From: Methylorubrum salsuginis
GTDB taxonomy: Bacteria; Pseudomonadota; Alphaproteobacteria; Rhizobiales; Beijerinckiaceae
Direction: 5' to 3'
Assembly: GCF_900114375.1 (NCBI RefSeq)
Contig: NZ_FOSV01000001.1
Span: forward strand, 62,001-126,000
DNA: 64,000 nucleotides
Shown: piece after piece, positions 45,267-56,286 of the stretch
Position numbering within the stretch: position 1 is the first letter of the stretch
How the letters are laid out: the number at the start of each line of letters is the position of its first letter
Program-made: the position numbers and the translations under genes
The notes under the pieces: generated by a model
Seen by the model: only the letters and a program-made list of their open reading frames with translations
What the model was told of the DNA's origin: nothing
Databases searched by the model: none

Positions 45267-46463
45267 ATGACCGCGACCTCCGCCCTGCTGCCGACCTATG
45301 CCCGCGCGCCGCTCGCCTTCGAGCGCGGCGAGGGCGCTTGGCTCGTGACGGAGGGCGGCGAGCGATATCTCGATTTCGGGGCCGGCATCGCGGTCAACGC
45401 CCTCGGCCACGCGCATCCGCACCTCGTCGAAGCGCTGACCCACCAGGCGCAAAAACTCTGGCACACCTCGAACCTGTTCCAGATCCCCGAGGGCGAGCGG
45501 CTTGGCCGGCGGCTCGTGGACGCGACCTTCGCGGACGTGGCCTTCTTCGCCAATTCCGGTGCCGAGGCGAACGAGGCCGCCATCAAGATGGCGCGCAAGT
45601 ACCACGCGGCCGGCGGCCATCCGGAGCGCTACCGCATCGTCACCTTCGAGGGCGCCTTCCACGGGCGCACGCTCGCCACCATCGCGGCGGGCGGGCAGCA
45701 GAAATACATCGACGGCTTCGGCCCCAAGGTCGAGGGCTTCGATCAGGTGCCGGTCGGCGACTTCGAGGCTCTGGAGGCCGTGATCGGGCCCGAAACCGCC
45801 GCCCTGATGATCGAGCCGATCCAGGGGGAAGGCGGCCTGCGGCTGATCCCCGGCGAGACCCTGCGGCGGCTCCGCGCGCTGTGCGACGCGCACGGCCTCC
45901 TCCTCATCATGGACGAGGTCCAGACCGGCGTCGGGCGCACCGGCAAGTTCTTCGCGCATGAATGGTCGGGCGTGACCCCGGACATCATGAGCGCGGCCAA
46001 GGGCATCGGCGGCGGCTTCCCGCTCGGCGTCTGCCTCGCGACCGCGGACGCCGCCCGCGGCATGACGGCGGGCACCCACGGCACCACCTTCGGCGGCAAC
46101 CCGCTCGCCATGGCGGTGGGCAACGCCGTGCTCGACGTGGTCCTGGGCGAGGGCTTCCTGGCGCATGTCGAGCGGATGGGGCTGCTGCTGACGCAGAAGC
46201 TCGCCGGCCTCATCGACCGCCATCCGCACGTCTTCGCCGAGCTGCGCGGCCAGGGCCTGATGCGCGGCCTGAAGCTCAACCTGCCGAACACCGAGTTCGC
46301 GGCCGCCGCCCGCGCGCGGCACCTCCTGGTGATTCCGGCGGGCGACAACGTGATCCGCCTCTTGCCGCCGCTCATCGTCGGCGAGGCGGAAGTGGACGAG
46401 GCCGTGGCCCGGCTCGAGGCCGCGGCGACCGATCTGGAGGCGCAGATGCGCGGCGCGGCCTAA
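45267..46463 (+). CDS. argD: Acetylornithine aminotransferase
   Basis: This 398-residue class III aminotransferase uses PLP to convert N-acetylglutamate semialdehyde to N-acetylornithine in arginine synthesis, and may also serve lysine synthesis. Recognisable blocks are '[17 protein letters not shown]', '[19 protein letters not shown]', 'EPIQGEGGL', '[17 protein letters not shown]' and the PLP lysine in '[13 protein letters not shown]'. Start at ATG 45267 behind AGAGGAAG. It is 71 bases upstream of argF in the same direction, the usual alphaproteobacterial argD-argF pair. Confidence 0.94.
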   Translation: MTATSALLPTYARAPLAFERGEGAWLVTEGGERYLDFGAGIAVNALGHAHPHLVEALTHQAQKLWHTSNLFQIPEGERLGRRLVDATFADVAFFANSGAEANEAAIKMARKYHAAGGHPERYRIVTFEGAFHGRTLATIAAGGQQKYIDGFGPKVEGFDQVPVGDFEALEAVIGPETAALMIEPIQGEGGLRLIPGETLRRLRALCDAHGLLLIMDEVQTGVGRTGKFFAHEWSGVTPDIMSAAKGIGGGFPLGVCLATADAARGMTAGTHGTTFGGNPLAMAVGNAVLDVVLGEGFLAHVERMGLLLTQKLAGLIDRHPHVFAELRGQGLMRGLKLNLPNTEFAAAARARHLLVIPAGDNVIRLLPPLIVGEAEVDEAVARLEAAATDLEAQMRGAA

Positions 46464-46534
46464 CGGGCTTTTCCCTCGAGACGCCTTGAGCGGCGACTCG
46501 AGGGCCCCCGGCCGCCTCGCGAAGCGAAGATTCA

Positions 46535-47485
46535 ATGAGCACGACCCTGAACGGCAGCGGACCCGCAGTTCGCCACTTCCTCGACCTCAAGGATTTCTCC
46601 GCCGAGACCCTGCGCGGCATCCTCGATTCCGGCGCGGCCATCAAACGCGCGCGGGTGAAGGGCCGGCAGGCAACCGAGCGCCCGCTCACCGGCAAGATGC
46701 TGGCCATGGTGTTCGACCGGCCGTCCACCCGCACCCGCGTCTCGTTCGACGTCGGCATGCGCGAACTCGGCGGCGACACCCTGATGCTGACCGGCAAGGA
46801 GATGCAGCTCGGCCGCGGCGAGACGGTGGCCGACACCGCGCGCGTGCTGTCGCGCTTCGTCGACGCCATCGTGATCCGCACCCTCGACCATGCCCTGATG
46901 CTGGAGCTCGCCGAACACGCCGAGGTGCCGGTGATCAACGCGCTGACCAAGGTCTCGCATCCCTGCCAGATCATGGCCGACATCATGACCTTCGAGGAGC
47001 ATCGCGGGCCGATCAAGGGCCGCACCATCGCGTGGTCGGGCGACGCCAACAACGTGCTGGCGAGCTGGGTCCACGCCGCCGCCCGATTCGATTTCACCCT
47101 CACCGTCGCCGCCCCGGACGAGCTGGCGATGCCGCCGGCGCTCGTCGCCTGGGCCGAGCGCGAGGGCGCGCGGGTTCACGCCACCAAGGACGCCTTCGAG
47201 GCAGTGAAAGGCGCGGACGCCGTCGTGACCGATTGCTGGGTCTCGATGGGCGACGACGACGAGCATTTCCGCCACAACCTGCTCTCGCCCTACCGGGTCG
47301 ATTCCGCCCTGATGGCGCATGCCGCCAAGGACGCGATCTTCCTGCACTGCCTGCCGGCTCACCGCGGCGAGGAGGTGACGGCCGAGGTGATCGACGGCCC
47401 GCAATCGGTGGTGTTCGACGAGGCCGAGAACCGGCTCCACGCCCAGAAGGGAATCCTGGCGTGGTGCCTGGGGAACGAGGGGTAG
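46535..47485 (+). CDS. argF: Ornithine carbamoyltransferase
   Basis: This 316-residue enzyme makes citrulline from ornithine and carbamoyl phosphate in the cytosol. The carbamoyl-phosphate motif is in '[12 protein letters not shown]', the second in 'HPCQIMAD', ornithine binding in 'DCWVSMGDD' and the catalytic cysteine in '[13 protein letters not shown]'. Length is normal. It ends with a hairpin terminator at 47553-47586. Co-transcribed with argD. Confidence 0.95.
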   Translation: MSTTLNGSGPAVRHFLDLKDFSAETLRGILDSGAAIKRARVKGRQATERPLTGKMLAMVFDRPSTRTRVSFDVGMRELGGDTLMLTGKEMQLGRGETVADTARVLSRFVDAIVIRTLDHALMLELAEHAEVPVINALTKVSHPCQIMADIMTFEEHRGPIKGRTIAWSGDANNVLASWVHAAARFDFTLTVAAPDELAMPPALVAWAEREGARVHATKDAFEAVKGADAVVTDCWVSMGDDDEHFRHNLLSPYRVDSALMAHAAKDAIFLHCLPAHRGEEVTAEVIDGPQSVVFDEAENRLHAQKGILAWCLGNEG

Positions 47486-47500
47486 GGCCCCGGCTCGACA

Positions 47501-47552
47501 GATGGATGCCGGCCTTCGAGAAAAGGTCCGTGCGGCGCGAGACATGAGCGAC
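47501..47552 (+). repeat. Mosaic dispersed repeat, copy 3 (left module, degenerate)
   Basis: GATGGATGCCGGCCTTCGAG and AAAAGG match the CGGCTTTCGAGGAAAA module of copies 1 and 2. The second hairpin module follows directly as the argF terminator (47553-47579), in the same order as in copy 2. Confidence 0.4.
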
Positions 47553-47586
47553 ACGTCCCGGATCCGAGATCCGGGACGTTTCTTTT
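47553..47586 (+). terminator. argF terminator
   Basis: ACGTCCCGGATC and GATCCGGGACGT form a perfect 12-base stem with a CGA loop, followed directly by TTCTTTT. It suits both argF and, in reverse, the convergent glutathione transferase gene. Confidence 0.7.
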
Positions 47587-47605
47587 AGGCCCCTCGGATC
47601 GCCCC

Positions 47606-48262
47606 TCAGAACTCCATGTCGAGTTCCTCGATCTCGTCCGGCTCTTCTTCGGCCAGGGCTGCCCATTCGTTGAGCAGATCCCAGCCGAGAATCGTGTCGC
47701 GGTAGGTCGCGGCGGTGAAGGGCAGGGCGACGTCGTAGGTGCGGAAACGCGTGCAGACGGGGGCGTACATCGCGTCCGCCATGGTCGGCCGGGCGCCGAA
47801 CAGGAACGGCCCGCCCGAGCGCGACAGGCAATCCTCGAAGATCGCGCAGATGCGCTCGATGTCGCCCTTGGCGCCGTTGAAGATCTTGAAGCCGCGATGC
47901 AGGCTGCGCAGGTTCATCGGCAGGGCCGAGCGCAGGTTGATGAAGCCGCCATGCATCTCCGCGCAGACCGAGCGGCAGCGGGCGCGCTCCGACGGCGCCT
48001 CCGGCAGGAGCCCGGCCTCGGGCCTGATCTCGTTGAGATATTCGGCGATGGCGAGCGCGTCCCAGACCGCGATGCCGCCATGATCGAGCCGCGGCACGAG
48101 GAAGGACGGCGAGAGGTGGAGCAGTTCGGCCCGCGTCGAGGCGTCGGTGCCGGGCAGCAGCTCCACGGCGAGATCGAGCCCGGCCATCCGGCACAGCAGC
48201 CAGCCGCGCAGCGACCAAGAACTATAATTCCGGCTGGAGATCGTGAGCGTCGCCTCGGCCAT
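47606..48262 (-). CDS. Glutathione S-transferase family protein
   Basis: This 218-residue protein has a thioredoxin-fold N terminus ('LTISSRNYSSWSLRGWLLCRMAG', with the Ser/Tyr catalytic region) and a helical C-terminal domain. The segment 'PSFLVPRLDHGGIAVWDALAIAEYL' matches the glutathione-binding cis-Pro and SER/D block. It belongs to the bacterial subgroup related to maleylacetoacetate isomerase-like or YfcF-like transferases; substrate unknown. ATG 48262 follows GGGGGAA. Longer frames upstream are antisense to the depolymerase leader. Confidence 0.86.
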   Translation of the reverse strand: MAEATLTISSRNYSSWSLRGWLLCRMAGLDLAVELLPGTDASTRAELLHLSPSFLVPRLDHGGIAVWDALAIAEYLNEIRPEAGLLPEAPSERARCRSVCAEMHGGFINLRSALPMNLRSLHRGFKIFNGAKGDIERICAIFEDCLSRSGGPFLFGARPTMADAMYAPVCTRFRTYDVALPFTAATYRDTILGWDLLNEWAALAEEEPDEIEELDMEF

Positions 48263-48629
48263 GGTGTTCCCCCGCTTCGTCCCGGCGGGGGCGATCCAAG
48301 ACTTGTGCCGGATGCTTGGCAAGATGCTCGACGAAGAACTTGGCAAGCCGTTTGCCAGGGACGGTGCGGGCCGGACGCACGGCCCGGCGCAAGCCCGGCT
48401 CAAGCCACTCGTGCGAAACGAGGAACGGACGTTCTCCCGGAAGCCGTCCGCCCGATGTGATGCATCCACGCCACAGGCTGCATCTGTGTACTTTTGGTCG
48501 GTTGCGCGGTTTTACGAACGGCTTAGCCTGGACCGTCCGACATCGCGGCGTGAGGGCAGCGGCCGCGACTTGAAAAGTGCCACGGACGACGCCGGGCATC
48601 GGGACGTTCGTGCTGGGGAGTGTGACCCG

Positions 48630-49844
48630 ATGCTGTATCAAGCCTTCGATGTCCAGTCGGACATCGCCCGGCAGACGCGCCAGTGGGGGAGTCTCCTCCA
48701 CGACGCCGCCGCGCCCTGGCTGCGCACGCCCTGGCATCATAACGCCAAATGGTGGTCCGCGGGCGCCCGGATGATGATGCGCGCCGGGCTCACCTTCGTC
48801 CGCCCCGCCTACGGCATCAACACGGTGACGGTCGGCAACCGCGAGGTGCCGGTGATCGAGGAGCCGGTGCTGGCTACGCCCTTCGGCACGCTCCTGCGCT
48901 TCCGCAAGGACATCGACACCGCCCAGCCCAAGGTGCTGCTGCTCGCCCCCCTCTCGGGCCACTTCGCCACGCTCCTGCGCGGCACCGTGCGCACGCTGCT
49001 GCCCGACCACGACGTCTACATCACCGACTGGCACAACGCCCGCGACGTGCCGCTCTCGGAGGGGCGCTTCGGCTTCGACGACTACGTCGATCACGTCGTG
49101 CGCTTCATGGAGGCGATCGGCGAGGGCGCCCACCTCATGGCGGTGTGCCAGCCCGCGGTGCAGGCGCTCGCCGCCACCGCCGTGATGGCCCACACCAGGA
49201 ACCCGGCCCAGCCCCGCAGCATGACGCTGATGGCCGGGCCCGTCGATTGCCGCATCAGCCCGACCTCGGTGAACCAGCTTGCCACCTCGAAGCCGATCGA
49301 GTGGTTCGAGGACAACCTGATCGCCACCGTCTCGGGCCGCCACAAGGGCGCGGGCCGGCGGGTCTATCCGGGCTACATGCAGGTGACGGCCTTCGTGGCG
49401 ATGAACGCCCAGCGCCATCAGGACGCGCACACCAACCTGTTCTGGCACTACGTCGACGGCGAGACCGAGAAGGCGCGCGCCGTCGAGGCCTTCTACGACG
49501 AGTATTTCGCCGTGCTGGATCTGGCCGCCGAGTTCTACCTCGAGACGGTCAAGACCGTGTTCCAGGACTACACGCTGGCGCGCAACGAGCTGACCTATCG
49601 CGGCGAGCGGATCGACATGGGCGCGATCCGCCGCACCGCCCTGATGACGGTCGAGGGCGAGCGCGACGACATCTGCGCGGTCGGCCAGACCATGGCGGCG
49701 CACGACCTCTGCTCGGGCCTGCCGCCGCACATGAAGAGCCACCACCTCCAGGCGGGGGTCGGCCATTACGGCGTGTTTTCCGGCCGCAAGTGGGAGAGCC
49801 AGACCTACCCGCTCGTGCGCAACTTCATCGCCGCGCACGCGTGA
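48630..49844 (+). CDS. phaZ: Intracellular polyhydroxyalkanoate depolymerase 1
   Basis: This 404-residue PHB_depo_C/PHB-depolymerase family protein mobilises stored polyhydroxybutyrate granules. The opening [11 protein letters not shown] is typical. The catalytic cysteine that replaces serine in these enzymes is Cys173 ('MAVCQPAVQ'), with the aspartate in '[13 protein letters not shown]' and the histidine in '[13 protein letters not shown]'. The start is ATG 48630, preceded by GGGGAGTG. The second depolymerase at 53911-55272 has the same GGGGAGTG in the same place. No phaC or phasin gene adjoins. Confidence 0.92.
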   Translation: MLYQAFDVQSDIARQTRQWGSLLHDAAAPWLRTPWHHNAKWWSAGARMMMRAGLTFVRPAYGINTVTVGNREVPVIEEPVLATPFGTLLRFRKDIDTAQPKVLLLAPLSGHFATLLRGTVRTLLPDHDVYITDWHNARDVPLSEGRFGFDDYVDHVVRFMEAIGEGAHLMAVCQPAVQALAATAVMAHTRNPAQPRSMTLMAGPVDCRISPTSVNQLATSKPIEWFEDNLIATVSGRHKGAGRRVYPGYMQVTAFVAMNAQRHQDAHTNLFWHYVDGETEKARAVEAFYDEYFAVLDLAAEFYLETVKTVFQDYTLARNELTYRGERIDMGAIRRTALMTVEGERDDICAVGQTMAAHDLCSGLPPHMKSHHLQAGVGHYGVFSGRKWESQTYPLVRNFIAAHA

Positions 49845-50199
49845 GGCGGGGGCCGAACGGCCTTCGAAATCCTCCACCGCCGTCGTTCCGGGGCCGCGCA
49901 GCGGAACCCGGAACGACGGCGGTGGGCCTCGGCGCTCGGGCGGGTCCCCCACGGAAGCGCAAAATCCGCGTGGGGAAAAACTTTCGGGAGGCCTTGTCTT
50001 CCGCGCGCACTTCCAACCGGAGCCGGCTTCGTGTAAGTCGCGCGCCCAGGTGCAATTCATTCGCGCCGACTCGGCCGCCGTCGCGACGCCTCCCCCGGAA
50101 GGAAACCGGGGACCGGGGCGCCTGACGGCTTTTTCCCGGTTCAGCCGGGAATCTGAGGCCGGCGCGGTCCGAAACAGCAGAACTCAGGGGTTGATTCCG
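49845..50199. other. Gap between phaZ and rpsU
   Basis: It contains the long hairpin at 49874-49925 and then the rpsU leader. CAGGGG lies nine bases before the TTG start of rpsU. No gene is supported in the 355 bases. Confidence 0.45.
49874..49925 (+). terminator. Long hairpin after phaZ (repeat-type)
   Basis: CCACCGCCGTCGTTCCGGG pairs with CCCGGAACGACGGCGGTGG around ~14 bases. The core CGTCGTTCCGGG / CCCGGAACGACG resembles the hairpin at 53676-53715 after the aldehyde dehydrogenase gene. Both follow plus-strand genes and probably terminate them. Confidence 0.6.
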
Positions 50200-50514
50200 T
50201 TGCAGGTACTCGTCCGCGATAACAACGTCGATCAGGCGCTTCGCGTCCTCAAGAAGAAGATGCAGCGCGAAGGCATCTTCCGCGAGATGAAGCAGCGCAA
50301 GGCCTACGAGAAGCCGTCCGTGCGCAAGGCTCGCGAGAAGGCCGAGGCCGTCCGCCGCGCCCGCAAGCAGGCCCGCAAGACCGCGATCCGCGAGGGCCTG
50401 ATCGCCGCGCCGAAGCCGAAGCCCCGCACCGGCGGCCCGCGTCGTCCCGGCGCTCCGAGCTTCTCGCAGCAGCCGGCCGCCGCTCCCGCCGCGACGCCCG
50501 CCGCCGCGTCCTAA
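50200..50514 (+). CDS. rpsU: 30S ribosomal protein S21, extended form
   Basis: This 104-residue small-subunit protein begins at TTG 50200, giving the conserved N terminus [20 protein letters not shown]. The next helix has '[21 protein letters not shown]', the S21 signature. After residue ~65 comes an extension rich in Pro, Ala, Gly and Arg ([17 protein letters not shown], then an [11 protein letters not shown] end), usual for this order and absent from the ~70-residue enterobacterial protein. It ends with two consecutive hairpins. Confidence 0.92.
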   Translation: MQVLVRDNNVDQALRVLKKKMQREGIFREMKQRKAYEKPSVRKAREKAEAVRRARKQARKTAIREGLIAAPKPKPRTGGPRRPGAPSFSQQPAAAPAATPAAAS

Positions 50515-50538
50515 GCTTTTCGCCGGCCCCGGCCGGTT

Positions 50539-50594
50539 CGAGAGCATCGGTCCGAACGGTGGGAACCGGCCTTCGGAAAAAGCCGATGCTCTCG
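50539..50594 (+). repeat. Mosaic dispersed repeat, copy 4 (left module)
   Basis: CGAGAGCATCGG (50539-50550) pairs perfectly with 50583-50594, enclosing GTGGGAACCGGCCTTCGGA. That centre matches the corresponding module of copies 1 and 2. It stands 25 bases after the rpsU stop. Confidence 0.6.
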
Positions 50595-50600
50595 ACGCGA

Positions 50601-50639
50601 CACGAAAAAGGCCCCGCCGTCGGCGGGGCCTTTTTCGTG
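50601..50639. terminator. Bidirectional terminator between rpsU and the receiver gene
   Basis: An A-rich/T-rich symmetric hairpin: CACGAAAAAGGCCCCGCC with its complement ending TTTTTCGTG. It has T-runs on both strands and lies between convergent genes, so it should end both transcripts. The best canonical terminator in the window. Confidence 0.85.
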
Positions 50640-50648
50640 TCCGAAGCG

Positions 50649-51047
50649 TCAGGCCGCCCGGGCCGTGAGGGTGGCGCGCTCGGCCTGCCGCAGCAGGTCG
50701 AGGGGCAGCCAGGGCTTGCTCATGTAGACGGCTCGCGGCGGCAGGTCGGCGCGCGCCGCGCCCTCGGAGGTCACCACGAGCCGCACCTGCGGCCAGCGGT
50801 CCCCGACCGTGCGGGCCAGTTCGGCCCCGTCCATCTTCCCCGACAGATGCGTGTCGGCGATCACCATCGCCACCGTCACGTCGTCCCGCTCCAGCACCGC
50901 CAGCGCGTCCTCCGCGCTCGAACAGGCGATCACGTCGAGGTCGGTCTCCTCGATCAGCGCCGCGGCGAGATCGCGGGCGGCCTCGTCGTCCTCGACGACG
51001 AGCGCGACGGGACAGTCGGATGGGGCGACGGATGCATCTTGGGGCAT
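50649..51047 (-). CDS. Single-domain response regulator
   Basis: The 132-residue product is a receiver domain alone. Acidic pocket residues are in 'VVEDDEAAR' (Asp20-Asp21), the phosphorylated aspartate is probably Asp65 ('VIADTHLSG') and the conserved lysine is Lys111 ('YMSKPWLPLDLL'). There is no output domain, as in CheY-like or FixJ-receiver-only proteins. ATG 51047 follows GAGGAG. The cognate kinase is not visible. The longer frame to 51248 is not supported. Confidence 0.87.
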   Translation of the reverse strand: MPQDASVAPSDCPVALVVEDDEAARDLAAALIEETDLDVIACSSAEDALAVLERDDVTVAMVIADTHLSGKMDGAELARTVGDRWPQVRLVVTSEGAARADLPPRAVYMSKPWLPLDLLRQAERATLTARAA

Positions 51048-51345
51048 GGGGTCTCCTCGGGTGACGAAGGGCCGGCGCGGCAGAGTCGCGCCGGAGGGCG
51101 GAACGCGACGCGGGTCGACGATGGTTGCCGAACGGTTTCCAAGCGGGTTGCCTTGCGACAACAGGTGCGCGGATGAATGGTTCAGGGACCGATCGCATCC
51201 CGGCGTCCCACCGCCGCAATGATCTTTCTTAACGGCCTGTTCACGCAAGGGAGCAGATTGTAACAGTCCGGTGACGCGGACCGCTCCGTTCGGACCGAGT
51301 CTTGCTTAGCCGGAGCCAGGAGGCAAAGGAGGCCGCTGTCCCGCC
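51048..51345. other. Divergent gap, receiver gene / amidotransferase gene
   Basis: These 298 bases hold no supported reading frame. The stretch at 51215-51270 is comparatively AT-rich (TGATCTTTCTTAACGGCC; AGATTGTAACAG) and is the likely promoter area. Two ribosome-site-like elements, GGAGG and AAAGGAGG, precede the amidotransferase ATG. Confidence 0.4.
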
Positions 51346-52131
51346 ATGTGCCGATTCCTCGCCTATCTCGGTGAGCCTGTCTTCCTGAACGAGCTCGTCT
51401 GCGCACCGACGCATTCGCTGGTGCATCAGTCGCTCCACGCGGCCGAGGCGAAGACGGAGACCAACGGCGACGGCTTCGGCATCGGCTGGTACGGCGAGCA
51501 CGCCGAGCCCGGCCTCTATCGCGACGTCTGCCCGGCCTGGTCGGACGACAACCTCGTCAACCTGTGCCGGCAGGTGCGGGCCAAGACGTTCTTCGCCCAT
51601 GTGCGGGCGGCGACCGGCACGGCGACGACGCGGGCGAACTGCCATCCCTTCGCCCATGGCCGCCACCTGTTCATGCATAACGGCCAGATCGGCGGCTATC
51701 ACCGGATCAAGCGGCGCCTGGAGGCGCTGATCCCCGACGACCTCTACGACACCCGCCGCGGCACCACCGATTCCGAGGCGATCTTCCTGCTGGCGCTGGC
51801 CAACGGGCTGGAGGCCGATCCGGTCGGTGCCATGGAGGCGACCTGTGCCACCGTCCGCGACCTGATGCAGGCCGCCCGGATCACGGAGGCCTTCCGCTTC
51901 ACCGCGGTGCTGACCGACGGCGACAGCCTCACCGCCTTCCGCTGGGCCTGCGACGGGCGCCCGCCGAGCCTCTATTTCCGCGAGAGCGAGCGCGGCCTCA
52001 CCGTCGTCTCCGAGCCGATCGACGGCTGCCGCGACGGCTGGCAGGTGGTGCCCAAGGGCGGCACGCTGCGCGCCCGCCGGGGGTTTCGCGCCGTGGTGGG
52101 ACTGCCGGAGGCCGGCCGCGCGGCGGCTTGA
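51346..52131 (+). CDS. Class II glutamine amidotransferase (YafJ/EgtC-like)
   Basis: This 261-residue protein is an N-terminal-nucleophile amidohydrolase. The nucleophile is Cys2 (MCRFLAYLGEP), exposed after removal of Met1. Other family blocks are 'TNGDGFGIGWYG', 'FAHVRAATGTATTRANCHPF' (glutamine binding), 'LFMHNGQIGGY' and 'TTDSEAIFLLAL'. No synthase domain is attached, so the ammonia acceptor is unknown. EgtC homologues act in ergothioneine synthesis, but no egt genes adjoin. It is monocistronic by position. Confidence 0.88.
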   Translation: MCRFLAYLGEPVFLNELVCAPTHSLVHQSLHAAEAKTETNGDGFGIGWYGEHAEPGLYRDVCPAWSDDNLVNLCRQVRAKTFFAHVRAATGTATTRANCHPFAHGRHLFMHNGQIGGYHRIKRRLEALIPDDLYDTRRGTTDSEAIFLLALANGLEADPVGAMEATCATVRDLMQAARITEAFRFTAVLTDGDSLTAFRWACDGRPPSLYFRESERGLTVVSEPIDGCRDGWQVVPKGGTLRARRGFRAVVGLPEAGRAAA

Positions 52132-52223
52132 TGGTTCGTAATTGCAGCCTCCCACCGTCCCCGGTCCCCAAGCCGGGGCGGCTCGCCTAGATAAGGGCCG
52201 TTCCTGCCCGAGGAGACGGCCTC

Positions 52224-53657
52224 ATGGATCTCGACGTTTCGCTGCACATTGCCGGCCGGTGGCGCGGGGGCGGCGGGGGTGAGAGCCTGCCGATCCTCAA
52301 TCCCGCCACCGGCGAGAGCATCGGCCGGGTCGCGGTGGCGACGCGGGACGACCTCGACGCGGCGCTCGCCGCCGCCGAGCGGGGTTTTGCTGCATGGCGC
52401 AAGGTCTCCGCGTTCGAGCGCGGAAAGGTGCTGCGCCGGGCCGCCTCCCTGATGCGCGAGCGCACGGAGGCGATCGCCCACACCATGACCCGCGAGCAGG
52501 GCAAGCCGCTGGCGGAATCCCGCATCGAGACCGGGGTCGCCGCCGACATCATCGAGTGGTTCGCCGAAGAGGGCCGGCGCGCCTACGGCCGGGTCATCCC
52601 GGCCCGCGCGGAGGGCGTCTTGCAGATCGTCACCCGCGAGCCGGTCGGCCCGGTCGCGGCCTTCACGCCCTGGAACTTCCCGATCAATCAGGCGGTGCGA
52701 AAAATCTCGGCCGCGCTCTGCACCGGCTGTTCGGTGGTGCTGAAGGGCCCCGAGGATACGCCGGCCTCCTGCGCCGAATTGGTCCGCGCCTTCCTCGATG
52801 CGGGCGTGCCGCCTGAGGCGCTCTCCCTCGTCTACGGCGATCCGGCGGCGATCTCCGGCCACCTCATCCCGCATCCGGTCATCCGCAAGATCACCTTCAC
52901 CGGCTCGACCCCGGTGGGCAAGGAACTCGCGGCACTCGCCGGCCGCCACATGAAGCGGGCAACGATGGAACTCGGCGGCCACGCCCCCGCGATCGTCTTC
53001 GACGACGCCGACGTGGATCAGGCGGTGCGCGTGCTCTCGGCCAACAAGTACCGCAATGCCGGCCAAGTCTGCGTCGCGCCCACCCGCTTCCTCGTGCAGG
53101 AGCGCGTTTACGACCGCTTCGTCGACGGCTTCGTGGCGGCCTCCAAGGCCCTCGTCGTCGGCGACGGGCTCGATCCCGAGACCGGGATGGGGCCGCTGGT
53201 CCACGGCCGAAGGGTCGAGGCGATGGAGGCCTTCGTGGCCGATGCCGAGGCCAAGGGCGCGCGCCTCGCCACGGGCGGCAAGCGCATCGGCAACCGCGGC
53301 CACTTCTTCGAGCCGACCGTCTTCACCGACGTGCCGCTCGACGCCCGCATCATGAACGAGGAGCCGTTCGGCCCCATCGCCGCGATCCGGCGCTTCTCCA
53401 CCGACGACGAGGCGCTGTCGGAGGCCAACCGTCTGCCCTTCGGCCTGGCGGCCTACGCCTATACCCGCTCCGCCACCCGCGCGACCCGCGTCGGCGCCGG
53501 CGTCGAAGCCGGGATGGTCTCGATCAACCACCACGGCATCGCGCTCCCCGAGACGCCGTTCGGCGGCGTCAAGGAATCCGGCTACGGCAGCGAGGGCGGC
53601 TCGGAGGCGATCGAGGCGTATCTGGTGACGAAGTTCGTCACGCAGGCCAGCGCCTGA
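52224..53657 (+). CDS. NAD(P)-dependent aldehyde dehydrogenase (succinate-semialdehyde type)
   Basis: This 477-residue ALDH-superfamily enzyme oxidises an aldehyde to an acid. The catalytic Cys is in '[11 protein letters not shown]', the general base Glu in 'MELGGHAP', the cofactor block in 'FTGSTPVGK' and the tetrapeptide region in 'TPWNFPINQ'. 'EEPFGPIA' and a C-terminal '[15 protein letters not shown]' agree with the GabD/SSADH group. The exact substrate is uncertain. Its location between two PHA depolymerases could mean 4-hydroxybutyrate or related metabolism; that is only a suggestion. ATG 52224 follows GAGGAG weakly. Confidence 0.88.
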   Translation: MDLDVSLHIAGRWRGGGGGESLPILNPATGESIGRVAVATRDDLDAALAAAERGFAAWRKVSAFERGKVLRRAASLMRERTEAIAHTMTREQGKPLAESRIETGVAADIIEWFAEEGRRAYGRVIPARAEGVLQIVTREPVGPVAAFTPWNFPINQAVRKISAALCTGCSVVLKGPEDTPASCAELVRAFLDAGVPPEALSLVYGDPAAISGHLIPHPVIRKITFTGSTPVGKELAALAGRHMKRATMELGGHAPAIVFDDADVDQAVRVLSANKYRNAGQVCVAPTRFLVQERVYDRFVDGFVAASKALVVGDGLDPETGMGPLVHGRRVEAMEAFVADAEAKGARLATGGKRIGNRGHFFEPTVFTDVPLDARIMNEEPFGPIAAIRRFSTDDEALSEANRLPFGLAAYAYTRSATRATRVGAGVEAGMVSINHHGIALPETPFGGVKESGYGSEGGSEAIEAYLVTKFVTQASA

Positions 53658-53675
53658 GGTCTTTTTTCCTCCACA

Positions 53676-53715
53676 CCGTCATTCCAGGGCGCCGGAGGCG
53701 AACCCGGAATGACGG
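53676..53715 (+). terminator. Hairpin after the aldehyde dehydrogenase gene (repeat-type)
   Basis: CCGTCATTCC pairs with GGAATGACGG around a 20-base loop containing AGGGCGCCGGAGGCGAACCC. It resembles the hairpin at 49874-49925. It lies 18 bases after the stop and is a likely terminator. Confidence 0.55.
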
Positions 53716-53910
53716 CCGTGAAGGTTGGAGGAGAGGGCGCAGACGCTCAAACCTGCCTTTGGCCCGGCCCTACCGCGCTGCACAATAAATCCGATCGTCC
53801 CCAGCCCACGCGTCATCAAATGAAACTTCCTGCAGGCATGTGAGTTTAATCCCCCACCACCTGAAGATAAGGACAGCTTGGGTCTGCGAGCTGCTCCGGG
53901 GAGTGCTCGC

Positions 53911-55272
<1,362 letters not shown>

Positions 55273-55329
55273 TCGCCTCCGGCCCGACAGGCGGGAACCG
55301 CCTTCCGGGCCGGCGTTTCGAACGAACCC

Positions 55330-55986
55330 TCAGGCCGCCTCGGTCTTCCCGCCCAGCCGCTTGTCCAGATAGGTGTCCACCGTCTGGGTCAGCTCATCGA
55401 CCTTGCCGTCGAAGAAGTGGTTGGCGCCCTCGACCATCTGGTGCTCGATGATGACGCCCTTCTGCGTCTTCACCTTCTCGATCACCGGGATCACCTCGCG
55501 GGCCGGCGCCACGCGGTCCTCCGAGCCGTGGACGAACAGGCCCGAAGACGGACAGGGCGCCAGGAAGGTGAAGTCGTAGCGGTTGGCCATGGCGGCGATC
55601 GAGATGAAGCCCTCGATCTCCGGGCGGCGCATCAGAAGCTGCATGCCGATCCACGAGCCGAACGACACGCCCGCGATCCAGCAGGACTTCGCCTCCGGGT
55701 TGACCGACTGCACCCAGTCCAAAGCCGCAGCCGCATCCGACAGCTCGCCCGAGCCGTGATCGAACGCGCCCTGGCTGCGCCCGACCCCGCGGAAATTGAA
55801 GCGCAGGGCTGCGAAGCCGCGATTGGCGAAGGTGTAGAAAAGATTGTACACAATCTGATTGTTCATCGTACCCCCGAACTGGGGGTGCGGGTGCAGCACG
55901 ATGGCGATCGGTGCGCCCTTCTTCTTGGGCGCCTGGTAGCGGCCTTCGAGGCGGCCGGCGGGGCCGGAAAAGATGACTTCGGGCAT
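55330..55986 (-). CDS. Alpha/beta hydrolase, dienelactone-hydrolase-like
   Basis: This 218-residue cytosolic hydrolase has 'IAIVLHPHPQFGGTMNN' at the oxyanion region, the nucleophile Ser in 'IAGVSFGSWIG', an aspartate in 'FVHGSEDRVAP' and the histidine in 'VEGANHFF'. This pattern is that of the YjfP/YtaP-like 'HPHP' group found across alphaproteobacteria. The substrate is unknown. ATG 55986; divergent from the SUF cluster across a 300-base control region, so the iron boxes there could also affect it. Confidence 0.85.
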   Translation of the reverse strand: MPEVIFSGPAGRLEGRYQAPKKKGAPIAIVLHPHPQFGGTMNNQIVYNLFYTFANRGFAALRFNFRGVGRSQGAFDHGSGELSDAAAALDWVQSVNPEAKSCWIAGVSFGSWIGMQLLMRRPEIEGFISIAAMANRYDFTFLAPCPSSGLFVHGSEDRVAPAREVIPVIEKVKTQKGVIIEHQMVEGANHFFDGKVDELTQTVDTYLDKRLGGKTEAA

Positions 55987-56286
55987 GGTGTCCTCAGGTG
56001 ACTCCCAGGCCTGTCCGGAGGAGGCCGGACGGGCACGGGCGAAGGCACAGTCTCGGGGGCCGGCACGCGCCGACCCTGCCTTGACTCGCTCGGCGCGCCT
56101 CTTAAAAGCGGTCTTAGAATAATTCTAGGTAATTAGAATCATTCTAAAGAAGAGGATTTCGAAGCCTCGACCCCGTCAGGAAGGCGCCGTTGCGGGCGCC
56201 TTAGCATGGGGACGGGGGGACAAATCAAGGAAATCGAAGACGCGGCAAGCGGCAAGGACAGTTCAGGCAGCGGATGGCAAGGACGA
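55987..56286. promoter_or_regulatory. 300-base divergent control region, hydrolase / SUF cluster
   Basis: The right half contains TTGACT at 56081-56086, the candidate -35 of the SUF promoter, and the two Irr-like boxes. Downstream leader 56150-56286 includes a short frame from 56206 in phase with the desulfurase, which I read as leader. No separate gene is supported. Confidence 0.55.
56114..56147. promoter_or_regulatory. Tandem Irr-type iron control boxes (ICE-like)
   Basis: TTAGAATAATTCTA (56114-56127) and TTAGAATCATTCTAA (56133-56147) are two near-perfect palindromes of the form TTAGAA-N3-TTCTAA, with centres 19 bases apart, about two helical turns. This closely resembles the iron control element bound by Irr in rhizobia and relatives. 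They lie ~140 bases before the SUF desulfurase start, in a strongly AT-rich island. They predict iron- or heme-dependent control of the whole cluster. Confidence 0.78.
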
